In this document: positions 56,310 to 64,000 of the stretch, in pieces
How positions within the stretch are numbered: the stretch's first letter is position 1
Layout: each line of letters opens with the position of its first letter
Assembly (NCBI GenBank): GCA_013289685.1
Contig: JABCZL010000006.1
Span: forward strand, 62,001 to 126,000
DNA from: Acidobacteriota bacterium
Lineage (GTDB): Bacteria > Acidobacteriota > Terriglobia > Terriglobales > Acidobacteriaceae
Length of the DNA stretch: 64,000 bases
Direction of reading: 5' to 3'
Translations under genes and position numbers: made by a program
The notes under the pieces: model-generated
What the model was told of the DNA's origin: nothing
What the model saw: the letters and a program-made list of their open reading frames with translations, nothing else
Database searches by the model: none

Positions 56310-58328
56310 TCAGGCGTCGAATTCCAGGACCAAGCGGTTCGGGAACGGGCCGTCATAAAGAATTTGGCCGGCACCGCCCGGCGCGCGCCGCAGATTCGGC
56401 AGGCGCAGCAGCGTCGCCAGCAGTTCCGGTATTTGTATGCCGTTGATGGCTTTGCCGAAACAGGTATGCATGCCGTAACCGAAATGCAGATAGTCAGTCT
56501 GGCGCTGGGCATCGAATTCGCCGGGCTTCGTGAAGACATCCGGATCAAACATGGCGGAAAGAGTCGCGATGTAAACGAAGGTGTCCGCCGGTATGTTCTT
56601 TGCACGCGGTTGGCCCTGCGCAATCTGTGAGGCCTGCGCGCAATAACGTACTTGAAGCGGATGGTGCGGGTTGAAACGCACGGCTTCCCATGCGTAGCGC
56701 CGGACCCCGTCAATATCGCCCTTCAGCGCACACTCGCGCGCCTCTGCAAGTCTTTCCGGCCGCCGCAGCAGTTCGTCGATGGCAAGAGCGACAAACTTCG
56801 ATGTGGTATCGACGGCGCCGACGATCACGCCCGCCAGATTGCGACGGACTGCGAGATCATCCAGCCAGGGATGCGCGGCATCCTGCAAGGCCAGCAACCG
56901 CGCCAGCACATCGTCGTTTCTATCCGATGACTGAGATTTGCGGAGCGCGATTTGGGCGTCCATGTGCGCGTGCAATTCGACGCTGGAATGCAGCGCGTCC
57001 CGCTTGACGTCCTGGCCATTGGTGAGGTCGGCGAATATGTAATGGAAGATGTCGCGCATCCAGCGCATCATCGTGGGGTCGTTCGGGCCCGGCATGCCGA
57101 AATACGAGGCCACCAGCCGAGTCGCTACAACCCGTGCCAACCCATTCACGACGTCAATGCGGTGCCGGGGACGCGCGGCGGCGACGAGTTCGCCGGCTGC
57201 TTGCGCAACAAACTGCCGAATCCTCTCGATATCCTCGCGCCGGACAGCCTCATGCAGCGTCGCATTCTCCCGGTCGAACTGCGGCGACGCGTCCATGCCG
57301 AGAATGAAGGGGCCGCCGATCTGATCTATTTTTGGCGCATTGATCTGGCGGATGGTGAAATCGCTGTCGCGCTTCAAGACCTCAATCACATCGGAATTCC
57401 GGGTCACGATGGCGTGCTTGCCAAGCAGCAGAATCGGAGAGAAGCGCCGCAAAAACGTGAACACGGGACGCAGAATGCCGGGGCTGATCGCGAAATTGAG
57501 CAGCTTGTCTTTGAACGTGCGCCCCGATCCGTGCTTGCCGAGCGCAACCAGATCAGGCGCTTTTTGCGGTCGGTTTTCATACAGTCGCAGAGCGAACTGA
57601 CCCGAGGGGCGGGCACGCCAGCTTTCGATAGTAGAACGCATGGCCGTGGGCAACAGATCGAGCGACGGCATGGGTCCGCCATATTGTGGCGGGATCACGA
57701 TGGGTGCGGAGAGAGCGGCGAAAGCCAAGTCCGGAGCGGTGAATGTGTCCCCCATCAGGAATCGGCGTCCATCCGCGAGCCGCGCCTCGATCTGGGAGAG
57801 AGCGGATTCGATGATCGGCTGTTGCTGCGCAATGCTGTCGGGTTGGAGGTGCAGATTCTTCCGCAGGGCTGCGGCCAGTAAAGGATAGACGACCGGCACG
57901 GCAAATCGCTCCCACCACGGCGCGCCCTTGATCCACGCCCGGATCGTGCGGCTACGCTCTGGGAGCATATAGGCATAGGCCCATGCGCGCACGGCCACTC
58001 CGAAGGTATCAAAGAGAAAATTGAAGAGTTGGCGAGCTTCGCTTTTTGCGGCGGAATCTGCAGGATACAGCTTCAGATTCTGGGGCGCCCGAGCCTCGTA
58101 GTAGTCAACCACGGCCCTTGCGTCAAGCAGGGCGGTTTCGCCCGTATCGAGAACCGGCACGACGCTGCTACCGCCATACCTTCGCGTTGCACGCACGTTG
58201 AACACCGGAGCATGGCACTCTTCCACGTAAGGAATTCCCAGCCTGTCGAGCACCCACCGCGCCAGCTCGCAGTATGGGCTCACAACAACCGAAATCATCC
58301 GCGGATGGTAGATGGTGGCGGCGGTCAA
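56310..58328 (-). CDS. GST-cytochrome P450 fusion enzyme
   Basis: 672 residues, cytoplasmic. Residues 11-255 form a complete GST-like module (SPYCELARWVLDRLGIPYVE, LLDARAVVDYYEARAP, TAPDLAFAALSAP). From about 285 a P450 follows: I-helix GVIVGAVDTTSKFV, K-helix ExxR in YAWEAVRFNP, and heme loop FGYGMHTCFGKAI with axial Cys623. The LAR after the heme Cys is replaced by AINGIQ, marking a divergent P450. The fusion suggests a substrate passed with glutathione or a peroxide. The TTG start has GAGG eight bases upstream; ATG 58298 would trim ten residues but lacks a Shine-Dalgarno. Confidence 0.85.
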   Translation of the reverse strand: MTAATIYHPRMISVVVSPYCELARWVLDRLGIPYVEECHAPVFNVRATRRYGGSSVVPVLDTGETALLDARAVVDYYEARAPQNLKLYPADSAAKSEARQLFNFLFDTFGVAVRAWAYAYMLPERSRTIRAWIKGAPWWERFAVPVVYPLLAAALRKNLHLQPDSIAQQQPIIESALSQIEARLADGRRFLMGDTFTAPDLAFAALSAPIVIPPQYGGPMPSLDLLPTAMRSTIESWRARPSGQFALRLYENRPQKAPDLVALGKHGSGRTFKDKLLNFAISPGILRPVFTFLRRFSPILLLGKHAIVTRNSDVIEVLKRDSDFTIRQINAPKIDQIGGPFILGMDASPQFDRENATLHEAVRREDIERIRQFVAQAAGELVAAARPRHRIDVVNGLARVVATRLVASYFGMPGPNDPTMMRWMRDIFHYIFADLTNGQDVKRDALHSSVELHAHMDAQIALRKSQSSDRNDDVLARLLALQDAAHPWLDDLAVRRNLAGVIVGAVDTTSKFVALAIDELLRRPERLAEARECALKGDIDGVRRYAWEAVRFNPHHPLQVRYCAQASQIAQGQPRAKNIPADTFVYIATLSAMFDPDVFTKPGEFDAQRQTDYLHFGYGMHTCFGKAINGIQIPELLATLLRLPNLRRAPGGAGQILYDGPFPNRLVLEFDA

Positions 58329-58674
58329 CGGCGCGACCTCAGAGCCAGTCTTTCCTAGTGAGTTACGGGCCGGTCGATCCCACTTGCAGAGGACCGAATG
58401 CAGCTATGCCTTCTGGCTGCTGTCGAATAGTGACCGGGACGCCTCAAGCGTATCGACGCTTTTGCGCGTCTCCGTCCGAATGTGCTGCCGCACTCCCCAG
58501 ATGTCTCTTCGTCCGCAGCGGCGATTCGCCTTCATACATGCGTTCCGCGGTCCCGGCGCCAAGAATCGCATCTTGTTACGTTTTCCGAACAAGTCGCGGA
58601 TCGCGCGGTAGGGAGGTCTGAATAAGGTACCCTCTGACGCTGTCGGCCGAAAGCCCGGAAGGAGTCACAAATCG
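58329..58674. other. Divergent intergenic region
   Basis: 346 bases between the GST-P450 gene (minus) and the amine oxidase gene (plus). No gene is supported; short frames lack Shine-Dalgarno and domain signals. It must hold both promoters, but I cannot identify convincing -35/-10 pairs. Confidence 0.5.
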
Positions 58675-60057
58675 ATGAACTCCCTCAAATCGCCAACGCC
58701 CGTGTCGAAAAGCACGCGACATTCTGCTGTCATGGCTCCGCTGCCGCGAAAGAAACACCGTTGCATTGTGATCGGCGGCGGCCTTGCCGGTCTTGCAGCT
58801 GGCTATCGCCTCGCGCGGCGGGGCTGGCGGGTCGACGTCTTCGAAGCTCATCGCAGGCTGGGCGGACGCGTTTTTTCCTATCGGTTCCCGCAGGCCAGAA
58901 AGCTCATCTGCGAATTAGGCGGCGAATGGATCGGTGACGATCATGACGCCATGAAAAGGCTGGCGCGCGAGTTTGGCCTGGAGTTGCAGCCGCACCAGTA
59001 TTCCTATTTTTTCTGGAATGTGAACAGTCGCTCTCGCCGGTACCGCCCGGGGGAAGACTGCTTCTCGGCCAAAGCGCACAAGGGATTTCAGCAATTCGCT
59101 GCCGAGTTCAAGACCTACAACGAGAGCGAGAAGAGGCGCCTCGACAAGCTGGACTGGTGGACCTGTTTGCAGCAGAGGAAATTCAGCCATCGCGAACTGC
59201 TCAAGCGAGATCTCATGGACAGCACGGATTTCGGCGAGTCGATCCGGCAGACCTCGGCCTACACGGCTGCGACCGAATATTTCGGTGGAAACGCCACCGA
59301 TGAAATGGACTGGAAAATTGCCGGCGGCAATTCGCGCCTGATTCACGCTCTGGCCCGGAGCATCGGCGGCGCGTCAGTTCGGACACGCGCCGAAGCTAAG
59401 CTGGTTCGGCAAAGAGGCGAGGAAGTGACAGTAGCTCTCGCCAATGGTGAGAAGTTCAGGGCCGATGTCTGCATCTGTGCTGTTCCGGCGCCCTGCCTCA
59501 GAAACATTGAATGGGACCCTCCACTCAGCCCAGCACAAACTGATGCCGCGGATCGGCTGCAATATTCGCGGATCATGAAATCAGCGGTGTTGTATCGCGC
59601 GCGATTCTGGCCTGAGCACAAAGACGGCGGCTTTTCCGTGTTCACCAGCCGCGTTTCCGATTTCTGTTTTGACAGTACGTATCTCCAGGGGGGCGACGCC
59701 CGCATCTTGTGCAGCTATGCGATCGGAGAAAAAGCGGATGATCTGGCTGCGGAACCGAACAAGAATGACGTCGCGAAATGGCTAACCGAGGACATCCTTC
59801 ACGCGGTCGGGCGACCAAAGACGCCAGCCACGCACCCGGTCGCGATCCGAACTCAGGCTTGGCAGAATCAGAACTGGATCGGGGGTGCCTACGCGTTCTA
59901 CCGCCCCGGGCAGTGGTTCAGCGTCCGCCCCATTCTGCAAAAACCCCACGGTCGGGTGCTGTTTGCCGGCGAGCATCTCGCTGAGTGGCAGGGCTTCATG
60001 GAAGGAGCAGTCGATACCGGCGAAGCCGCCGCTGAAATGTTGTGTGAATCGACCTGA
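58675..60057 (+). CDS. FAD-dependent amine oxidase-family oxidoreductase
   Basis: 460 residues, no signal peptide. Dinucleotide-binding motif VIGGGLAGLAAGYRLARRG (about 33-51), then EAHRRLGGRVFSY. GELGGEWIG-type block (LICELGGEWIGDDHDAM) and the C-terminal FAD motif GRVLFAGEHLAEWQGFMEGA are typical of monoamine oxidase/phytoene-desaturase-like flavoproteins. It oxidises an amine or desaturates a lipid. The 25-residue N-tail before the Rossmann fold is unusually basic. AAGGAGT precedes the ATG. Divergent from the P450 cluster; a joint oxidative pathway is inferred. Confidence 0.82.
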   Translation: MNSLKSPTPVSKSTRHSAVMAPLPRKKHRCIVIGGGLAGLAAGYRLARRGWRVDVFEAHRRLGGRVFSYRFPQARKLICELGGEWIGDDHDAMKRLAREFGLELQPHQYSYFFWNVNSRSRRYRPGEDCFSAKAHKGFQQFAAEFKTYNESEKRRLDKLDWWTCLQQRKFSHRELLKRDLMDSTDFGESIRQTSAYTAATEYFGGNATDEMDWKIAGGNSRLIHALARSIGGASVRTRAEAKLVRQRGEEVTVALANGEKFRADVCICAVPAPCLRNIEWDPPLSPAQTDAADRLQYSRIMKSAVLYRARFWPEHKDGGFSVFTSRVSDFCFDSTYLQGGDARILCSYAIGEKADDLAAEPNKNDVAKWLTEDILHAVGRPKTPATHPVAIRTQAWQNQNWIGGAYAFYRPGQWFSVRPILQKPHGRVLFAGEHLAEWQGFMEGAVDTGEAAAEMLCEST

Positions 60058-60293
60058 ACTCGCCCACGAAGTGACTGATTCGGCAGCCTTCGATTTGGCG
60101 TCAACTGCGCCCATGGAAAGCCGCCTAACATCAGGGTCACCATATGAGCCTTCCGCAGATGACTCCGCTATTCAAAAGTTATGGCGGCAGCGCTGTTCGG
60201 TGATCTCGCGTCGCCAACTGAACATGTACCTTTGATTGCAACCCGGCTCCAAGTCATCGAGGCGAGACTCCACATTTCAACGTATGCTGGGGT

Positions 60294-62201
60294 GTGCAGA
60301 CGCTTCGCATCGCATTGGCCGTCGGGTTGTTCATCCTCTTTGGACCGTCGGACCAGGCTCGGGAAAAACACCCGCAATCCCCCGCCTTCCGTCTCCAGAA
60401 GGACGACAAAGGCTGGGCAGAGAGAACCTTAGGCACTCTTTCCCTTGAAGAAAAGGTGGGCCAGCTCTTCATGATTCGTCTGCGGGTGGGATACTCCGGA
60501 GTTCGGAACTCAGAGTACCTACGGATCTCCAACAGCATTCGCAAGTACCACATCGGATCGCTGGCAATGTCCGCCCCGACTGGAGGGCGGTTTCTTCACC
60601 GCGACCGCGGCTATCAGACTGTCGTCCAGCTCAACCAACTGCAGTCGGAATCAAAGCTGCCACTTCTGGTCGCTGGAGATTTTGAGCAGGGCGTCCTGCC
60701 TGCGCATCTTTTCGGCACAACCGTGTTTCCTCACGCCATGGCCTTTGGCGCTGCCGGGAAGGTGGCCTACGCTGAGGAATTCGGCCGCATTACGGCCCAG
60801 GAAAGCCGTGCGATCGGTGTGCACTGGAACCTATTCCCCGTCGCCGACGTGAATTCCAACCCTGCGAATCCCATTATCGGCACGCGAGCATTCGGCGCGA
60901 ACCCTGACCAGGTAGGGGCGTTGGTGGCTGCCTACATACGCGGTGCGCGGGCCAACGGAATGCTGACCACCGCGAAGCACTTCCCGGGGCACGGCAATAC
61001 CGGGATAGACTCGCATCTCGCCGTCGCCCGAGTAGACGAGAATCTGGAAGTCTTGCGCACCGTCGACCTGCCTCCATTCCGCAAGGCGATCGAAGCCGGG
61101 GTCGACGCTGTCATGACGGCGCATATCAGAGTTCCAGCGCTCGATCCCGACCCCAACCTTGTGGCTACGACTTCACCGGCCATCGTCACCAATTTGCTCA
61201 AGCACGAACTCGGTTTCAAGGGAATCGTCGTCACTGACGGACTTGATATGGCAGGCCTCACCCGCCTGTACGCGGGAAACGTGGGGCGTGCCGCGGTGGA
61301 CGCCTTCAAGGCTGGGAACGATGTGCTCACGATGCCCGCCGACCTTGATGCCAGTTACCGTGCGGTTCTCGATGCTGTCCACTCCGGCGAAATTTCCCGG
61401 CAGCGTCTCGACGCGTCCGTCTTGAAAATATTGAAGGCCAAAGCTTCCCTGGGTCTGCAGACGACTCGTCTGGTGGATGTGGCTGCGATACCGAAACTGG
61501 TGGGCAGTCCAGACAATGTAGCAACCGGTCAGCGAATCTCGGATGCCTCTGTGACCCTGGTGCGTGACAACGGCAATCTGCTTCCGCTGAGGCGTGGGGC
61601 GTCTGTTAAGAACGTGGTTCTCCGCCAACGAGGAGGTTTGAATGCTCAAGCCGCTCTGGTCATCGTGCTGTGCGACAACGTTCGAGCCGAGGATGGTCGT
61701 GTTCTGGAGCATGAAATTCTGTCCCGCATGCCCGATGCGAAAGTAGTCTATGTGGACCCACGCGTCGCGCATGGCAGGGCGGATGGCGTACTGAAAGCGG
61801 TGGACCAGGCGAGGGCAGTCGTAGTCGCCGTGTACATCGTGCCCTCGGCTGCGAGATCGAGGAAAGTGGCGCACGGCGCAAAGCATCCCGCGTCTCTCCC
61901 GGACTCGACGAGTACTTTGTTCGAGAGAATTCTCGGCCGCGCTGCGCAAAAAACAGTAGTTCTGGCCATGGGAAATCCATACCTCGCCGATGATTTCCCG
62001 GAAATTCAGAACTACATTTGTACGTTTTCCAATGTGACAGTTTCGGAGACCAGCGCCGCCCGGGCACTTTTTGGGGAAATTCCGATGCCCGGCCAAATGC
62101 CGGTCAATCTGTCCAGCGCCGGCGTAGAGAATCCCAAAGGTCCGCAGTCGGCACAAGTCACGAGCTTTAAGCCTCTCGTTCGCCTCGGCGCTAGCCGCTG
62201 A
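60294..62201 (+). CDS. Secreted GH3 beta-N-acetylhexosaminidase-like enzyme
   Basis: 635 residues. A signal peptide (MQTLRIALAVGLFILFGPSDQ), GH3 barrel (about 45-395) and C-terminal GH3-C sandwich (about 420-610). KHFPGHGNTGIDSH fits the NagZ signature KH(F/P)GHG-x4-D(S/T)H, and GIVVTDGLDMAGL carries the probable nucleophile Asp315. Unlike cytoplasmic NagZ (about 340 residues) it is exported and has an extra C-domain, as in Bacteroidota/Acidobacteria wall or chitin-fragment hydrolases. GTG start with a weak Shine-Dalgarno. No operon partner is evident. Confidence 0.88.
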   Translation: MQTLRIALAVGLFILFGPSDQAREKHPQSPAFRLQKDDKGWAERTLGTLSLEEKVGQLFMIRLRVGYSGVRNSEYLRISNSIRKYHIGSLAMSAPTGGRFLHRDRGYQTVVQLNQLQSESKLPLLVAGDFEQGVLPAHLFGTTVFPHAMAFGAAGKVAYAEEFGRITAQESRAIGVHWNLFPVADVNSNPANPIIGTRAFGANPDQVGALVAAYIRGARANGMLTTAKHFPGHGNTGIDSHLAVARVDENLEVLRTVDLPPFRKAIEAGVDAVMTAHIRVPALDPDPNLVATTSPAIVTNLLKHELGFKGIVVTDGLDMAGLTRLYAGNVGRAAVDAFKAGNDVLTMPADLDASYRAVLDAVHSGEISRQRLDASVLKILKAKASLGLQTTRLVDVAAIPKLVGSPDNVATGQRISDASVTLVRDNGNLLPLRRGASVKNVVLRQRGGLNAQAALVIVLCDNVRAEDGRVLEHEILSRMPDAKVVYVDPRVAHGRADGVLKAVDQARAVVVAVYIVPSAARSRKVAHGAKHPASLPDSTSTLFERILGRAAQKTVVLAMGNPYLADDFPEIQNYICTFSNVTVSETSAARALFGEIPMPGQMPVNLSSAGVENPKGPQSAQVTSFKPLVRLGASR

Positions 62202-62247
62202 ACCGGACTCCAGCGCTGTTACCTAAGAAGTTACCTTTTGCCGCCGC

Positions 62248-62287
62248 ATTCATCAACATTTAACAATCCCTTCATCGTCCTGTATTG
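62248..62287 (+). promoter_or_regulatory. Pho-box-like 11-bp-period direct repeats
   Basis: ATTCATC (62248), TTTAACA (62259), CTTCATC (62270) and the weaker TGTATTG (62281) start exactly 11 bases apart, the spacing of PhoB/PhoP half-sites (7-mer plus 4-base spacer). They sit about 105-140 bases before the glycosyltransferase ATG. Confidence 0.45.
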
Positions 62288-62389
62288 AAGATCGCGAATC
62301 GTGTGGTTATGGATGCTCGCGTTTCGGTTTTTGCCTGTACGACGAAACGTCAGCCATCCGGGCGGACGTCCGAAACGATGAGGTGAGTT

Positions 62390-63601
62390 ATGCGCAATCT
62401 GAACATCGTCTTCTTCGATGCCGGTGGCGGACATCGCAACGCCGCTGATGCTCTACAGAGCGCGCTGCAAGCACAATCCAACCCGTGGGCAGTTTCTCTG
62501 CTCAATCTGCAGGAACTGCTGGACCAGATCGACCCGATTCATCGCACCACCGGCGTCCGCATGCAGGACGTCTACAACCTGATCTTGCGCCGGGGTTGGA
62601 CGCGTTACACCCAGCAGCTATTGCCTGTGTTGCACAGCTTGGTGCGTTTGAATCATGGCCGCGTTGTTCGGGCCCTGCAACGGTATTGGTCCGAACATCC
62701 CTCTGATCTCGTCCTGTCGGTCATTCCTCACTTCAACCGCGCAATCGCGGAGAGCGTTCGCAAATCTCTTCCGGACGCACCCTTCATTACCTTGCTGACG
62801 GATTTCGCCGACTACCCGCCACACTTCTGGATCGAGCGCGAGTCGGAATACTTGATTTGCGGAACGGAGCGGGCGAAGCAGCAGGCTTTGGCCATGGGTC
62901 ACTCGCCGCTGCGAATATTCCAGACTTCCGGCATGGTCATGAAGTCGAAGTTCTACCAGAAACTGATAATTGATCGTGTGGCGGAGCGGCAGAGCTTGGG
63001 GCTGGCGCCCGATTGGCCCACGGGCATCGTATTGTTCGGCGGGCACGGCGCGCCGGTGATGCTCGACATCGCCACGAAGCTAAGCGAAAGCTCTCTGAAA
63101 CTTCAGTTGATCATGATCTGCGGCCACAACCAAAGCCTCGGCGCAGAACTCAAAAAGCTTCCGACCAGGAAGCCTATCTTCGTCGAAGGATTTACTACCC
63201 AGGTCGATCATTACATGTCTCTGGCGGATTTCTTCATTGGAAAGCCGGGCCCAGGATGCATCAGCGAAGCCCTGCAGTTCGATCTGCCAGTCATTGTGGA
63301 AAGCAACGCCAAAACCATGCCCCAGGAGCGCTACAACGCGGAATGGCTCACCGAAAATCGGCTCGGCATCGTGTTGCCGAGTTTCCGGGGAATTGCGGGC
63401 TCAGTTGAACAACTCCTGCAGCATTCCACATTCCAGGAATTTCGCGACAACGCCCGAGCGCACACCAATCGCGCGCTGTTTGAGGTCCCAGTCATCCTTG
63501 AGGAGGTCTTTGAGCGGCACATGCCGGAATATATGCCGGTCGCTCCCATGGGAAACGTCGATCTCATGGGGCGGGATGCTATGTTGGCGGCATTACACTG
63601 A
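62390..63601 (+). CDS. GT28-type (MGDG synthase/MurG-like) glycosyltransferase
   Basis: 403 residues, cytoplasmic or membrane-associated GT-B. NIVFFDAGGGHRNAADALQ is the acceptor/lipid-side loop of diacylglycerol glucosyltransferases. TGIVLFGGHGAPVMLDI, VEGFTTQVDHYMSLADFF and GKPGPGCISEAL form the UDP-sugar site. It probably adds a hexose to a lipid (glycolipid synthesis); MurG is unlikely because the length and flanks do not match a murein cluster. GAGGTGAG precedes the ATG. A Pho-box-like element upstream suggests induction at low phosphate, when glycolipids replace phospholipids. Confidence 0.82.
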   Translation: MRNLNIVFFDAGGGHRNAADALQSALQAQSNPWAVSLLNLQELLDQIDPIHRTTGVRMQDVYNLILRRGWTRYTQQLLPVLHSLVRLNHGRVVRALQRYWSEHPSDLVLSVIPHFNRAIAESVRKSLPDAPFITLLTDFADYPPHFWIERESEYLICGTERAKQQALAMGHSPLRIFQTSGMVMKSKFYQKLIIDRVAERQSLGLAPDWPTGIVLFGGHGAPVMLDIATKLSESSLKLQLIMICGHNQSLGAELKKLPTRKPIFVEGFTTQVDHYMSLADFFIGKPGPGCISEALQFDLPVIVESNAKTMPQERYNAEWLTENRLGIVLPSFRGIAGSVEQLLQHSTFQEFRDNARAHTNRALFEVPVILEEVFERHMPEYMPVAPMGNVDLMGRDAMLAALH

Positions 63602-63653
63602 GCCACCGCTCGACCGCAGAAAGCGCAGAGGACATTGCAGAAAACGAGTCCGC

Positions 63654-64000
63654 CTAAGACGTCTTTCCGGTTGCAGATTCCAACTGCCCATACTCGGCAA
63701 TCATCTCTTGCGAGATGCCATTCCTGCGGGCGATTTCACTATAAAGGCGTCCGCTGTTACGCATCGTTCGTTCCTGCGTGACAGTATCCAGAGCCACCAA
63801 ACCAAATCGTAGATGCCAGCCTTCAGTCCATTCGAAATTATCGGTGAGCGTCCAGTGAAAGTAGCCGCGAACGTCGTGGCCTTCGGCAATCAACTGGTGC
63901 AGCTCCCTGACGGCATTCACGATGAGCCACGGGCGGATGCGGTCCTGCGCATCGGGCACTCCGTTTTCGAGAATGTAAACCGGTTTGCCAAGGCCCTTCG
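63654..64000 (-). CDS. GH1 beta-glucosidase, C-terminal part (cut by window edge)
   Basis: The last 115 codons of a GH1 enzyme; the 5' part lies beyond 64000. Visible motifs: KPVYILENGVPD with the catalytic nucleophile Glu of the I/V-ENG signature, then GYFHWTLTDNFEWTEGWH and RFGLVALD, the usual +1 subsite and closing strand. GH1 enzymes hydrolyse beta-glucosides or galactosides of short oligosaccharides. The stop is TAG at 63654, convergent with the glycosyltransferase gene. Location cannot be judged without the N-terminus. Confidence 0.9.
   Translation of the reverse strand, partial: KGLGKPVYILENGVPDAQDRIRPWLIVNAVRELHQLIAEGHDVRGYFHWTLTDNFEWTEGWHLRFGLVALDTVTQERTMRNSGRLYSEIARRNGISQEMIAEYGQLESATGKTS

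Noticed and set aside
61173-62156. Long frame antisense to the GH3 gene
   Set aside because: Composition shadow with His/Arg-rich translation and no start signal.
60294-62201. Cytoplasmic NagZ of peptidoglycan recycling
   Set aside because: It has the NagZ signature but also a signal peptide and a C-terminal GH3 domain, and is far longer than NagZ.

Overview
The window looks like GC-rich chromosomal DNA from a soil Acidobacteriota (Terriglobia-type) bacterium. This rests on the mix of families: an Oar-type TonB-dependent receptor ending in Phe, several CRTAC1 (FG-GAP plus ASPIC/UnbV) proteins with TPR partners, a CadC-like winged-helix/TPR regulator, many Tat-exported enzymes and Pirellula-type heme-binding cytochromes. 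No rRNA, tRNA, CRISPR array, IS element or prophage was recognised. The assignment is an inference from gene content.

Region A (0-26.6 kb) is an arabinan/arabinose-polysaccharide locus: two GH51 arabinofuranosidases, two GH43 arabinanases, a GH5-like hydrolase, a discoidin-domain candidate hydrolase, one TonB receptor, three CRTAC1 proteins (one fused to a parvulin domain), three TPR proteins, a SCO-like protein and an IlvD/Edd dehydratase suited to L-arabinonate. No SusD is present. Near-identical LacI-type operators (core AARCGTTTAC) lie upstream of three transcription units (TonB receptor, GH51/CRTAC1 divergent pair, GH43). Two weaker versions precede the dehydratase. These tie the locus into one regulon whose repressor is not in the window.

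Region B (26.6-37.4 kb) is mixed. It holds a secreted unknown, a small recombinase-like DNA-binding protein, and a three-gene operon of processive GT2 synthase, membrane-anchored coiled-coil protein and TolC-like protein (candidate exopolysaccharide synthesis and export). It also holds an EXORDIUM-like protein with five tandem beta repeats, a short Cys-pair protein and a membrane winged-helix/TPR regulator.

Region C (37.4-52.7 kb) is the most striking part. It has two sets of exported SelA-fold PLP enzyme, Rid protein, PQQ dehydrogenase and diheme cytochrome c, plus a gluconolactonase, RraA-like aldolase, bicupin, DUF4380 protein and an ACS-type MFS transporter. Nearly every enzyme has a Sec or Tat signal. 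Together they could oxidise an (amino)sugar to a lactone, open it to the aldonate, eliminate ammonia or water, clear the imine and cleave the 2-keto-3-deoxy acid outside the cytoplasm. The overall pathway is inferred.

Region D (52.7-60.1 kb) groups a DyP-type peroxidase with a GST-cytochrome P450 fusion, a free GST paralogue, a membrane protein with a duplicated domain and a divergent FAD amine oxidase. Region E (60.3-64 kb) has a secreted GH3 hexosaminidase, a GT28/MGDG-synthase-like glycosyltransferase behind a Pho-box-like repeat, and the 3' end of a GH1 beta-glucosidase cut by the window edge.
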